64,000 bases of DNA from Symsagittifera roscoffensis (taxonomy: Eukaryota > Xenacoelomorpha > Acoela > Convolutidae), in the NCBI RefSeq assembly GCF_963678635.1, contig NC_087067.1, positions 35,045,966-35,109,965 of the forward strand, in the 5' to 3' direction. A program made the translations under genes and the position numbers. Below the pieces are notes generated by a model, which was not told where the DNA came from, made no database searches, and was given only the letters and a program-made list of their open reading frames with translations. Positions 1 to 12,480 of the stretch are shown in pieces (the stretch's first letter is position 1; the number at the start of each line of letters is the position of its first letter).

Positions 1-370
1 AAGTAAGTAAGTAAAAAAGTAAGTGAGATGTACAGAAAGAAGTTAAGTAATTGAGTTAGTCAGCAAGTAAAGTAGTAACTAAGCAAGAAAGTGGGTAGAA
101 AGCAAGCAAGTAAATAAGTAAGCAATTAGGTTAGTAGGTAGATAAGTAAGTAAGTAAGAAAGTAAGTAAGTAAGTGAGTAAGTAACTAAGTAGGTGATTA
201 AATAAATGAGTAATAACTACTGGAAAAATTATTCAAAATAGAAAAAAATAGTAGGTCAAAAGTAATGTGGGGGTGTAAGACAAGTGGTTGTATATCTGGT
301 AGTAAGTAAGTAATTCAGTAAGCAAAAAGGTATGTAAATTTAAAATATGATACTAAGAAGTTAAGCATTT
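1..370. repeat. Degenerate GTAA tetranucleotide tract
   Basis: The sequence is dominated by runs of GTAA with substitutions (GTGA, GTTA, GCAA). A non-GTAA stretch at about 200-300 (TAGTAGGTCAAAAGTAATGTGG and neighbours) recurs near 711-800 and 8014-8105, so this is part of a larger repeated module. I see no gene. Confidence 0.85.
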
Positions 371-672
371 CCGTACCTCCAACCAACTCATTATTCAAGC
401 TTACAACCTTTACACTAATGGATTTAAAGGTGTCACTAATCACAGATATAGCCATTCATATACTCATTCTAGATTCAGGTTTTCTGCAGGGTTTTTTGTT
501 AAAAGGAAACAGTAATTTTTTTGCCAGCTAATCAATCAATGAGATTGTACAAATTCGAGTCAGTATGCGTGTAGTTTTGTATATACGATTGTAAGAAATC
601 ATTTGAGAGTATTTGAAAGCGAATGAAGAAAATAAAGTAATCTCAATTACACTAGATTTATTTAAGGTTAAG
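371..672. repeat. Repeat module R, copy 1
   Basis: A roughly 300 bp block starting CCGTACCTCCAACCAACTC recurs almost unchanged at about 4122, 5054 and 5970. Each copy ends by running into GTAA repeats. It contains no sustained reading frame and I do not recognise it; it could be a short non-autonomous element trapped in the tetranucleotide field or simply part of the tandem unit. Confidence 0.8.
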
Positions 673-1009
673 TAAGTAAGAAAGTAAGTAAGTGAGTAAG
701 TAAATAAGTAGGTGAGTAATTAAATGAGTAAATATTTGCTGGTAAAAGTAAGTAAAACAGAAAAAAACAGTATGTCAAAAGTAATGTGGGGGGTGTAAGA
801 CAAGTGATTCAGTAAGTAAGTCAGTAAGCAAAAAGGTATGTAAATTAAAAATATGGTACTAAGAAATTAAGTATTTAGGTAAATGAGTAAGGAAAAATGT
901 AAAACGTGAAATATTTAGTATGAAAGTAAGTAAATTAATTAAATTAGTAGGTGAGTAAAAACGTAAAAAATTCAATAAGTAAGTAAAAAGTAAATTAATG
1001 AATAAAACA
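673..1009. repeat. Degenerate GTAA tract
   Basis: Imperfect GTAA repeats with interruptions. The segment around 711-800 matches about 8014-8105 base for base over most of its length, including a GTCAAAAGTAATGTGG-like string. No gene seen. Confidence 0.8.
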
Positions 1010-1882
1010 ATGAGTAAGTAAATACTAAATGTAAGATGTAATTAAGTAAATGTGAGCAAGGAAATTTGAAAGTGAACAAAAAGAAAGTAAACTAAATTAC
1101 GCACAGTAACATGAAGTGTATTTAAAAAAACGAATTAAAATAGTTAGGTGGCCTAGAAAAACATTGAGTCTTGTAAAAAACATGAGTGAATTGAACAAAA
1201 GGTAAGAAGAAAGGCAAAGTTAAGTTAAGTTTGCATGTTGTTTTGTCTGTCTCTATATGTTTGTAAGTAGGAGTGAATGGTTGTTTGTAAGTCTGTAAAA
1301 TTGATGTAAATACAATGAAAATAGAGCAGTAAGTTAATAATTTAATCAGTGAGTAGGTATAAAAACAGTTTTTTTTTAAATGAAATAAACACTATTAACA
1401 CATTGTGCAGCTGAAGTACTCGGTGATAGAAATCTGAAATTTTCAACTTAGTAAGCAAAAACTAATCCAATCAAATGGCCCAGAAAACTGTCGTTAAAGT
1501 TCCAGGGCAACATATAACTGCAGGTTGGACATTTTTGTTAAGTTCAAGTTTTAATCCAGCTGCACCGTTCAAAATGGCGGGCAATTTCAAAAAATTGGAG
1601 TCGTTCAAGTACTTTTTCAAGGAACCATTTTTGATAACAATTAAGCCGCCGTAACCTCCCATCCTACTTAAATCAACTTAGCTAAGGATTTTAAAGTTAA
1701 CAAAAAAGAATAAATAGCTAGAAATTTTTTTGGTTACAACTGTCATCATAAGTTTGTTTTAAGAACGTAAGCATTTCCTGGAATTTTTCTAAATCAAGTG
1801 GAGTAACTCAGTTTTTCCTAATTTCATTTTTTTTCCAACACCTTTTTAACCTGCTTAGTTTCAACCAGCAGAGATAAAGATA
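1010..1882. repeat. Repeat module S, copy 1
   Basis: This block of about 870 bp is repeated in the same orientation at about 8187-9067. Shared landmarks are a GTAGCCTAGAAAAACATTGAG-like string, a TCCAGGGCAACATATAAC string, a CCAAAATGGCGGGCAATTT-like string and a CTGCTTAGTTTCAACCAG string. The copies differ by scattered substitutions and small indels. A 63-codon minus-strand frame at 1471-1662 is not preserved as a gene and I do not count it. Confidence 0.8.
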
Positions 1883-2470
1883 TAAGGAAAAAACGCTATT
1901 ATAAATAAGTTTATCTGGCTTCAAACAGAAATAAAACAGTTCATGTTATTACGTTTAATTCAAATTGCCCAAATAACTCCATGAAACCGGGGAGTTTTCA
2001 TTGTTTGCAGTAACAAAAAAACATTGGATTAAACAAAAATTATCCAAGATTTTGATTGAAAAACTTGTTTTTATCTAAAAAATTAATAAATGACTGAACT
2101 GCAAAAAGTTACAAAGCTCATGTGTTAAAAAACAAATATGCTTATCTTTATCCCTAATAACTTTAATATTGCTCTCCATAACCTCTGAAGTGTCAAATTT
2201 TTTAGTTTGAGTGTAAAATATAGTTTAAAAATGAATTACATGTGCTAATTATTTTTGCTTATTGGATAATGAATGTTTTTGATGCCTCATTTACACGCCA
2301 GTAACATTTATTTCGCCAGGTTTGAGCTATCTTTTTCAGCATTAATGGCCATAAAATACGTTTGTATCCTTAGCTATATCGTATACAGCAATGCCTAAAG
2401 ATAGCAGGGCAGCATAGAGTAATACAGTAAAAACTTGTCCATTTAGTCCTAGATCCAGTTATCTGGCCAC
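1883..2470. other. Unannotated AT-rich spacer
   Basis: AT-rich single-copy-looking sequence between module S and the CATC-rich tract. No reading frame, RNA gene or repeat that I can support. Confidence 0.6.
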
Positions 2471-4117
2471 AAAACCTCAAGTCTGTTAAGCCATTCATTC
2501 ATTCTTATCATAATCCACCTATTAATAACCACTGATTAACCCCTCAATCATTCATTCAAAAAATTTATTTATCCATCAAGCAACTAGGATACCAGCCATA
2601 AATCTATCGCGTCATCAGACGAGCCATTATTTTGTCCTTTGATCCATCCAACAACCCATGCAGCAGCAACCTATGTACTCATCTTCTATCATTTCAGCCG
2701 CCAAAACATCTATTAATCCAGCCATCAGTCCATTCATGCACAACAATATCTATCCAATCAGTCAATCATCCAATTGGAATCATCCAAGCGACATCTAACT
2801 AACCAGTCAGCCTTTCATCAAATCATCTAACGAGCCATTATTTAATCCATTGATCCGTCCAACATCCGAACAGAAGCAATTCATATACTCATCGCCTATA
2901 ATTTCTGCTATTCAAGTATTTAATGATCCAATGCTTCACAAAGCCATTTATATAATCAGTCGTCAACCAAGTGGCATCAATTTATCCATCACTCTGACTA
3001 ACCAGCCAGCTATCTGTCCATTCATTCATCCAAAGAGCTTTTCGTCTAATAAAACCATCCATCCATTTATCCATCCATTCACCCATCAAGCTTGTCTATG
3101 AATCAAGTCAATAACCCAGCTCTTAGTTCATCAAGCATGCCATCGGTTTAGCTATCCAACCAGACGTACAGCCATCAGTCACTTTTTCATCCACCAAGCT
3201 ACCCATCAATCCAGACACCTATGAATCCTGAGGCCGATCCTTCCAGCTAAACATTCCAGTTTAACATTGCCAACCAACCATCTTGTCATCCATACATTTA
3301 ACGATCTAGCCATGTATGCCACTACCTATCCATCTTTTCATTCGGACTGTCATCTATTCCTCGAGCCAAAAATCTATGTAGATGTACTGCAACTCTCCAT
3401 ATAATCATCCATTACTTATCCAGTCTTTCATCCAGTCAGTTATCCGTCGAAACATCTATCTAGCCATAATTCGTTCCTGTTGATTCACCCAGCTGTTTGT
3501 CCGTTTTTTATGCCATTACCATTATGTCATTTATCGACATTAAAGCCGAGCATTCGTCCATCCTGCCATCCATCAATCTAGCGATTCCTCCATTTTTTCA
3601 ACTACCTATCCAGCTAGCCGATCATTGCCGGTCCAGTAAGTTAGTCGACCAAAAATTCCTTCTATTATTCTTTTATCAGTCCTCGATCAGTCCAACGATT
3701 CAGCCATTCATCTAATCTTCGACTAAATTATTTATCGTTCCAACCGTCTATCCATAAAGCCATCCATTTATCAAGCCAACCTTTCAACAAACCATTCATT
3801 CATCAAGCCATCCATTCATCAAGAAGCCATCCATCCATCAAAAGGCCCTTTGTCAATCACAAAGCCATGCATCCATCAAGTCACCCTTCATTCAAATTTT
3901 GCCCATCCATATGTGTAGCCATTACTCATCTAACCAACCAATCACCCATCAATCTGATTGATCCTGTCATCAGGCTATCTAGCCATCTATTCATATAACC
4001 GTCCATTTAAATTTTCGTCCCTTCACCCATCTAATCATCTAATGAGCGTTTGATCAATCCAGCCATTCATCAATTCGTCCCTTCATACAGCCATCATTCG
4101 TTGGTAGATCTAGCTAT
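2471..4117. repeat. CATC/CATT-rich degenerate tetranucleotide tract
   Basis: More than 1.6 kb built of CATC, CATT, CATC-AAGC and CAGC words (for example CCATCCATCCATCAAG near 3832), strongly depleted in G on this strand. It is a decayed tetranucleotide array quite different in sequence from the flanking GTAA array. Two plus-strand frames (2850-3101 and 3497-3715) are low-complexity by-products of the repeat, not genes. Confidence 0.75.
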
Positions 4118-4121
4118 CCGT

Positions 4122-5969
4122 CCGTATCTCCAATCAACCCATTATTCAAGCTTACCACATTTACACTGTTGGATTTAAAGATGTCACTAATCACAGATAT
4201 AGCCATTCATATACTCATTCTAGGTTCAAGTACTCTGCAGGTTTTTTTTGTTAAAAAAAACAGTAACTTTTTTGCCAGCTAATCAATCAATGAGATTGTC
4301 CATAAAAAAATTCGAGTCATTATGCGTGTAGTTTTGTATATTTTTTGTAAGAAGTCATTTGAGAGCATTTAATAGCGAATGAAGAAAAAAAAGTAATATC
4401 AATTACACTAGAATTAAATCAGGTTAAGTAAGTTATGTCAACTAAACGAGAATAAAGTAAAATAAGGTAAAGTAAGCTAGAGTGAAATCAAGTTGCAAAG
4501 TTCAGTTAGAAAGTGATAAATTAAATAAAACATGAGTTTACTTAAAATAGTCTAAACTAATTTAGATTTAAGTAAATTGAAGTAAAACCGGTAAGTACGT
4601 AAGTAACTTGGTAAAATGTAAACAAGTAAGCATAAAATAAGCAAGTAAATAAGTAAGTCAGAAAGAAGCTAGGTAAGTGAGTAAAATAAATCAGTAAAAT
4701 AGTAAATAGGTAAGTGGGTAGTAGGAAAGTAAGTAAATAAGTAAGCTAATCAGTAAGTAGGTAGGTAAGTAAGTAAGTAAGAAAGTAAAAAATTAAGGAA
4801 GTAGGTAAGTAAGTAAGTAAGTAAGAAAGTAAGTAGGTAAGTAAGTAAGTAAGTACGTAAGTAAGTAATTCGGTAAGTAAGTAGTTAAGTGTGTAAGTAA
4901 ATAAATCAGGAAGTGAGTAAGTAAGTCAGAAAGTAATTAGGTAATTGAGTTAGTCAGCAAGTAAAATAGTAACTAAGCAACAAAATGGGTAGAAAGCAAG
5001 AAAGTAAATAAGTAAGAAATTAAGCATTTAGGTAAATGAGTAATTAAATCCGTCCGTACCTCCAACCAACTCATTATTCAAGCTTACAACCTTTACACTA
5101 ATGGATTTAAAGGTGTCACTAATCACAGATATAGCCATTCATATACTCATTCTAGATTCAGGTTTTCTGCAGGGTTTTTTGTTAAAAGAAAACAGTAACT
5201 TTTTTGCCAGCTAATCAATCAATGAGATTGACCATATAGAAATTCGAGTCAGTATGCGTGTAGTTTTGTATATACGTAGTAAGAAATCTTCTGAGAGTAT
5301 TTGAAAGCGAATGAAGAAAATAAAATAATCTCAATTACACTAGAATTAATTATGGTTAAGTATGTTATGTCAACTAAACGAGAATAAAGTAAAACAAGGT
5401 AAAGTAAGCTAGAGTGAAATCAAGTTGCAAAGTTCAGTTAGAAAGTGATAAATTAAATAAAACATGAGTTTACTTAAAATAGTCTAAACTAATTTAGATT
5501 TAAGTAAATTGAAGTAAAACCGGTAAGTACGTAAGTAACTTGGTAAAATGTAAACAAGTAAGTATAAAGTAAACAAGTAAATAAGTAAGTCAGAAAGAAG
5601 GTAGGTAAGTGAGTAAAATAAATCAGTAAAATAGTAAATAGGTAAGTGGGTAGTAGGAAAGTAAGTAAATAAGTAAGCTAATCAGTAAGTAGGTAGGTAA
5701 CTAAGTAAGTAAGTAAGTAAAAAATTAAGGAAGTAGGTAAGTAATTAAGTAAGTAAGTAAGAAAGTAAGTAGGTAAGTAAGTAATTCGGTAAGTAAGTAG
5801 TTAAGTGGGTAAGTAAATAAATCAGGAAGTGAGTAAGTAAGTCAGAAAGTAATTAGGTAATTGAGTTAGTCAGCAAGTAAAATAGTAACTAAGCAACAAA
5901 ATGGGTAGAAAGCAAGAAAGTAAATAAGTAAGAAATTAAGCATTTAGGTAAATGAGTAAGTAAATCCGT
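4122..5969. repeat. Two tandem units of about 0.92 kb (module R plus GTAA)
   Basis: Two consecutive units, about 4122-5053 and 5054-5969, each begin with module R and continue through the same order of landmarks (GTTATGTCAACTAAACGAG, CAAGTTGCAAAGTTCAG, GTAAAACCGGTAAGTACG, then GTAA repeats and TTAAGCATTTAGG). They differ by few substitutions and small indels in the GTAA parts, so this is a direct tandem duplication. Confidence 0.85.
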
Positions 5970-6620
5970 TCGTACCTCCAACCAACTCATTATTCAAGCT
6001 TACAACCTTTACACTATTGGATTTAAAGGTGTCACTAATCACAGATATAGCCATTCATATACTCATTCTAGATTCAGGTTTTCTGCAGGGTTTTTTGTTA
6101 AAAGAAAACAGTAACTTTTTTGCCAGCTAATCAATCAATGAGATTGACCATATAGAAATTCGAGTCAGTATGCGTGTAGTTTTGTATATACAATAGTAAG
6201 AAATCTTCTGAGAGTATTTGAAAGCGAATGAAGAAAATAAAATAATCTCAATTACACTAGAATTAATTATGGTTAAGTATGTTATGTCAACTAAAAGACA
6301 ATAAAGTAAAACAAGGTGAAGTAAGCTAGAGTGAAATCAAGTAGCAAAGCTCAGTTAGAAAGTGATAAACTAAGTAAAACATAAGTTTACTTAAGATAGT
6401 CTAAACTAGATTAGATTTAAGTAAAAAGAAGTAAAACCGGTAAGTACGTAAGTAACTTGGTAAAAAGTAAACAAGTAAGTATAAAGTAAACAAGTAAAAA
6501 AGTAAGTCAGAAAGTAGGTAAGTAGGTGAATAATTAAATAAATAAAATAGTGAATAGGTAAGTGGGTAATAGGAAGGTAAGCAAAAAAGTAAGCTATTCA
6601 GTAAGTAGGTAGGCAAGCCA
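5970..6620. repeat. Third tandem unit of module R, leading into pure GTAA
   Basis: Starts CGTACCTCCAACCAACTC like the two preceding units and follows the same landmarks to the GTAAAACCGGTAAGTACG string at about 6430, then merges into the expanded GTAA tract. The unit differs from the others by the size of its tetranucleotide part. Confidence 0.8.
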
Positions 6621-7600
<980 letters not shown>

Positions 7601-8186
7601 TTAGGTAAGTAAGTAGTTAAGTGTGTAAGTAAATAAATCAGGAAGTGAGTAAGTAAGTCAGAAAGTAATTAGGTAATTGAGTTAGTCAGCAAATAAAATA
7701 GTAACTAAGCAACAAAATGGGTAGAAAGCAAGAAAGTAAATAAGTAAGCAATTAAGTAAGTAGGTAGGTAAGTAAGTAAGTAAGAAAGAAAGTAAGTGAG
7801 TTAGTAAATAAGTAGGTGAGTAAGAAAATAAATAAGGAAGTGAGTAAGTAAGTCAGAAAGTAGTTAGGTAATTGAGTTAGTCAGCAAGTAAAGTAGTAAC
7901 TAAGTAAGAAAGTGGGTAGAAAGCAAGCAAGTAAATAAGTAAGCAATTAAGTAAGTAGGTAGGTAAGTAAGTAAGTAAGAAAGTAAAAAAGTGAGTAAAT
8001 AAATAAGTAGGTGAGTAAGTAAATGAGTAAACAACTGCTGGTAAAAATAAGTAAAATAGAAATAAAATAGTATGTCAAAAGTAAAGTGGGTGTTTAAGAC
8101 AAAAGATTGTAAATCTGGTAGTAAGTAAGTAAAAAAAGTAATTCAAAAAGTAAGTAAAACAGTAAGTAAGTAAATAAATTAATGAG
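7601..8186. repeat. Degenerate GTAA tract
   Basis: Imperfect GTAA repeats containing strings shared with 1-200 and 4900-5040 (AAGTGGGTAGAAAGCAAG type), so it belongs to the same duplicated field. No gene. Confidence 0.8.
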
Positions 8187-9067
8187 TAAGTAAATACTAA
8201 ATGTAAAATACTAAGTAAGTGAGTAATTAAAAAAATGAGAGCAAGGAAAAATGAAAGTAAACTAAAACAAAAAAACTAAACTAAGCAAAGTAATATGAAG
8301 TGTGTTTAACAAAGCAAATTAAAATAGTTAGGTAGCCTAGAAAAACATTGAGTCTTGTAAAAAACATGAGTGAATTGAACAAAAGGTCTGAAGTAAGGCA
8401 AAGTTAAAATAAGTTTGCAAGTTGTTTTGTCTGTCTCTATATGTTTGTAAGTAGGAGTGAATGGTTGTATGTAGTTGTGGCAAATTTATGTATTTACGAA
8501 TGAAAATAAAGCAGTAAGTTAATAATTTAAGCAGTGAGTAGGTTTGAAAATAGTTTTTTTTAATGAAATAAACACTATAAACACATTGTGCAGTTGAAAT
8601 ACTCAGTGATAGAGCTCATAATTTTTCCAATTAGTAAACAAAAAACTATTCCAATCAAATGGCCCAAAAAATTGTCGTTGAAGTTCCAGGGCAACATATA
8701 ACAGCAGGTTGAACAATTTTGTTAAGTTCAAGTTTTAATCCAGCTGTACCGCCCAAAATGGCGGGCAATTTTTATAAAATTTGAGTTGTTCAAGTACTTT
8801 TCCAAGGAACTATTTTTGATAACAATAAGGACGCCGTAAGCTCCCATCATACTTAAAATAACTTAGCTAAGTATTTTAAAATTAACAAAAAAGAACAGAT
8901 AGCTAGACATTTTTTTTGGTTACAACTGTCATCATAAGTTTGTTTGAAGAACGTAAACATTTCCTGGAATTTTTCTAAACCAAGTGGAGTAACTCAATTT
9001 TTCCTAATTTCATTGTTTTTCAACACCTCTCTAACCTGCTTAGTTTCAACCAGTAGAGATAAAGATA
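8187..9067. repeat. Repeat module S, copy 2
   Basis: Direct repeat of about 1010-1882 with scattered substitutions. Offsets between landmarks are about 7.18 kb. The two S copies bracket the CATC tract and the R tandem units, which suggests that the whole field grew by segmental duplication. Confidence 0.8.
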
Positions 9068-9791
9068 CCCAACATATGCATTTAAAGACTCGTCTAGATT
9101 TCTGTGGCAAATAAGCAATTAAACCACTGAATTTAATTTTGGTTTTCTTAAAAGGCGTCAAGTTTTTTCGCATTTTCTTTTTCCCTATTCCTCTTACCAT
9201 TTCATTTTTACTCTCTTCCGTTTCCCTCTCAAGAAGCACGACATAGCGCTCATCTCCGATGTGGAACTTTCAGTTTTTCTATTGTTGAAAACCCTCTAAA
9301 AATGAAAGTTAATTATCAACAGCTTCGGTACATCAAGTTCCCTCTTATTTAAGTTTTCTTTCTTCAAAATTTGATAATTTTAGCTGTTGTTATAATTTTG
9401 CCCGCCAGCTTTGGAAAATAGCTTCAATTTTCTGTCTTTTCACCATACAATATAGCTTAAGTTGAGGAAATAGTTCACTGCTGCCAAAATTGCCGGTGAA
9501 TTTTTCGTATACACAATGAAAATTAATTCCACTTTCATCAACAAGTTTCAATAGTTATTATGATTTATCTAATTCACCAGAACCAATAATTAGGATCCCA
9601 AAAATTGGAATGAGAAAGAATTATGTATTGTGTCCCTTGTTGTTAAGCTAAGCTTAGCATGGTCCTAAGTAGGGGTCTTCTGCTATTTAGGGGGAGAATT
9701 TTTTTCGTTTACAAAATCCTAGAATGAAGTTCGTCCATAAAATTGAGATGAGCTCTCCTAGAATTTTGTTTAGCGTGAGGATCCCCTCCCT
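9068..9791. other. Spacer before the LTR element
   Basis: AT-rich sequence without an identifiable gene or repeat. An 81-codon minus-strand frame at 8994-9239 straddles the end of module S and shows no recognisable protein features. The last four bases before the element (TCAG, 9792-9795) match the four bases after its 3' end, consistent with a target-site duplication. Confidence 0.6.
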
Positions 9792-9795
9792 TCAG

Positions 9796-10005
9796 TGTTG
9801 CGATTTGTTTTAGTGTCTTAAATGAGCTGCGGTATTTAATTATTACCTGTTAACCAATTTAGTTACGACCATTGGTCGATATGAGATTTTGCTCAGTTGT
9901 CCTTTGAACGTTCTTAATTCACATATTTCCTTTTAATAGTTTTAGTCCTTTTAAGTTTATGTACAGTAATTGTACATAGGTATATAGAATTAGAATAGTA
10001 TATTA
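9796..10005 (+). repeat. 5' LTR
   Basis: Begins TGTTG and ends TATTA and aligns along its length to 16107-16316 with about 11 substitutions. Its downstream edge is set by the primer-binding site that starts at 10006. It contains the string GTACAGTAATTGTACATAGG near the end, shared with the 3' LTR. I see no strong TATA box inside it. Confidence 0.9.
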
Positions 10006-11035
10006 TGGCGCAGTCTAATGATTCGAACGTGCGTGGAATTCCCCACTTTCGGCCTAACCATACCCTAGAGCCACCGCATGCCTGGACCCAATGGAGCGAC
10101 CAATTTCAATTTGCGATCATTGCCAAAGAAAATCTGGATTTAGAGAGTCTGCATTGACCAGAGATAACAGAGACGCGAATACCAATTTTGGAACAAACAA
10201 CAGGCAGCGAGTCGGACACGGAAAGAGCCAACAGATAGAACAGGAACAAAAACGCGATGAAACAGAACGAATCCGCCGAAGAAAAGCGGATCAACGAATA
10301 AAAGAGGAAATTTAATGGAATGGGACGAACGGAGGCGGACAAGAAACCGCGATGAATTTTACTTCTAGCCTTAGGGAGCGAAGGAAAAAGAGTTTTTACA
10401 CAAAAGAACCCGAGAGTCAAGATTTTAGCAATAATTTTAGCAAGTTCTGGACTTTAATAGACGCAGCATTTAACAAACCGCCCAACACTACAATCGAAAG
10501 ATAAAAATTATTAAATCGAAAGCAGAAAGACCGCGAGTCGTACGAACAATTCTGGGGAGCCCTGACGGATTTGGACAGCACGTGCAACATCAAGGAATCT
10601 GACGAGGCAGAATGGATGAGGATCATCTTCATCTGCAATATGAAGAACACAGATACCCAGAAGAAACTACTGTCAGCAACCATAAGCCCTTCGGAAGCAC
10701 TTAGTCAAGCTTTAATCGACAAAAAGGGTTATTTTAATCACCAGAAATTGACAAATATGTCACGGTCGTCGACCAACGGGACAACTTTCAAATCTTTTAA
10801 TAATCACAATCAGATCAAAAACGAACCGAGCCTAAACAATGAACGGAGTAACTCGTGCATGAAATGTGGGAATACATTTACGAAAGGGCAGTTAAACGTT
10901 TGCCCGGCGAATGGCATAACCTGTAAAAGTTGTAATTATAAAGGACACTTCGCCAAATTATGTAAATCACGCAATAAGAGACCAACTGTAAATACTGTAT
11001 CAGATAATTATGTAATTACCGAGAATTGTACATAA
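10005..11035 (+). pseudogene. gag: gag polyprotein of the LTR element, broken
   Basis: Gag would form the particle and bind the element RNA. The likely start is the ATG at 10005-10007, which overlaps the LTR end and the primer-binding site; it opens 50 codons beginning MAQSNDSNVRG and stops at a TGA at 10155. The frame continues after this stop, is stopped again near 10227, and then shifts; a stop also interrupts near 10504. The last part (10571-11035) is intact and carries the nucleic-acid-binding zinc knuckle CKSCNYKGHFAKLC (C-x2-C-x4-H-x4-C), preceded by a second Cys pair (CMKCG). The central part has the capsid-like string QFWGALTDL. Confidence is high that this is gag and that it is non-functional. 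Confidence 0.85.
10006..10033 (+). promoter_or_regulatory. Primer-binding site, tRNA-Ser type
   Basis: TGGCGCAGTC directly follows the 5' LTR; its first nine bases are the complement of a tRNA 3' end ACTGCGCCA, as used by several Ty3/gypsy elements primed by tRNA-Ser. The match appears to continue further (GATTCGAAC at about 10020-10028 corresponds to the T-loop of a tRNA), an unusually long complementarity. The assignment to Ser rests on my recollection of tRNA-Ser acceptor sequences. Confidence 0.8.
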
Positions 11036-11209
11036 GCACCTCCGGAAAACTCGTGGACGGAAGACCAAGAATCGAGTGATGTTATAAATGCGTGGAACGA
11101 GTACGGACAGAGTGACGATGACGATTTCTCGGTGTTGAGCGTTAGAACTATTTACGTTAAAAACGGTCTCGAAACAGAAACTTCTGAACTTAGGCATTGG
11201 CTGGGATAT

Positions 11210-11545
11210 GATTGTAAATATGAACTTACCTGTAGATTCAGCAAGCCCCGTAAGTTTTTTAAAACAGAATGTATTACACAAAATTAAACTGAGATAACCA
11301 AACCTCAAAATACACCCAGTGGAGAAAAGGATAAAAGACTTATACTGCGGATTCACCAACCACACGATCAATATGTTGGGAAAAATATTTGTCAGAACAC
11401 AGTCCAATGGGTGGATCAGCGAAGAAACCCCGTTCATCATAACCGGCGTACACGAACGAAACATCCTGGGGAACGACAATTTACCCAAGCTGGGCATAGA
11501 AGTGACACAGAGGAAATGCCCCCAACCAATCTGCATGGTCAACCA
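11210..11545 (+). pseudogene. Retropepsin-like protease of pol, decayed
   Basis: The aspartic protease of Ty3/gypsy elements cuts the polyprotein. The active-site motif appears as LPVDSASPVSF at about 11226-11258, so the usual D-S/T-G is D-S-A here. The C-terminal family motif is ERNILGNDNLPKLGI, at about 11457-11501. A TGA at 11289 lies between them. The part from 11319 is in one frame with the beginning of the reverse transcriptase. The alanine may be normal for this lineage or may be a mutation; I cannot tell. Confidence 0.65.
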
Positions 11546-12421
11546 ACCCACACTTGAGAGTGAGTACAAAAACTCACCTTCATTATCTGACAAGATTTTT
11601 AACGAGTTCAAAGAAGTATTCACTAGAGTGGGGAAAATACCTAACGACCGAAAAGTATCACATTTTCATTCACCTTTCAAACCAATACAATCCAAAGGGA
11701 GAAGAGTCACACTCCATTTACTCGCTGGAGTGAACGAAGAATTAAAAAGAATGGAAACAGAAGGTCACAAAATAAAGATTGAGAAATGCGACGAAGATTG
11801 TTTTATCAGCCCAATTGTAATTACTCGGAAAAAGGATACTTCGATCAAACTGGCGTTAGACTCCAAGTTATTAAACGAGCAAATTTTTAAAAATAAGTAT
11901 CAAATGCCGAACATCCATGAACTGATTGATAACTTGGCTCTTCAAATATCAGAAAAATCCAACGGGTGAGTTTGGTTTAGTAATCTAGACCTGAAAAACG
12001 CTTATAGCTAACTCAAACTATGCGAACAATAAAGTAAACAGTGAACGTACCAATTTTTAACGGGATTTTACGGACTGGGGGACATGCCAAATGAAATCCA
12101 ACGGGTCATGGTTCACTGTTGAAAAATATCACTTTCACAAATTGTTACATAGAAGACATCCTGGTAGCTTCGCGTGGACCCTTGGAAGAACACAAATCAA
12201 TAGTGTATAAAATCTTATCAATATTAGATAAGAACAACATGGCAGTTAAATGGGGGAAATGCGCATTTTTAAAATCAGATATCGAATGGCTTGGCTTCAA
12301 AATCTCAGGCGATGGAGTACAACCTTTGGTCGGTAAAGCAGACGCATTAAAAAATTTGCCAACCGCGAAGAATATTTCCGAATTACGTTCATTTTTCGGC
12401 TCAATAAACCAATATGTATAA
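11546..12421 (+). pseudogene. pol: Reverse transcriptase of pol, decayed
   Basis: This RNA-directed DNA polymerase would copy the element RNA. Fingers and palm motifs follow one another: CFISPIVITRKKD (about 11808-11846), KLALDSKLLN, KYQMPNIHELID, then after a frameshift near 11969 NLDLKNAY (catalytic Asp region), TGFYGLGDMPNE and CYIEDILVAS. The catalytic box YxDD is YIED at 12146-12157, so the first aspartate has become glutamate. A short segment between NLDLKNAY and TGFYG seems to be missing compared with the family, and stops lie at about 12009 and 12120. It ends with the connection motif ELRSFFGSINQY. Clearly inactive. Confidence 0.85.
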
Positions 12422-12480
12422 CTCGTTCCTAACTTATTGACATTAAGTTCTCCCCTTCGGCCACTATTAAACAAAAAATC

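Noticed and set aside
10091-10315. Separate small gene upstream of the zinc-knuckle ORF
   Set aside because: Its charged C-terminal part continues the broken gag; the upstream part is out of frame with the better gag reading from 10005.
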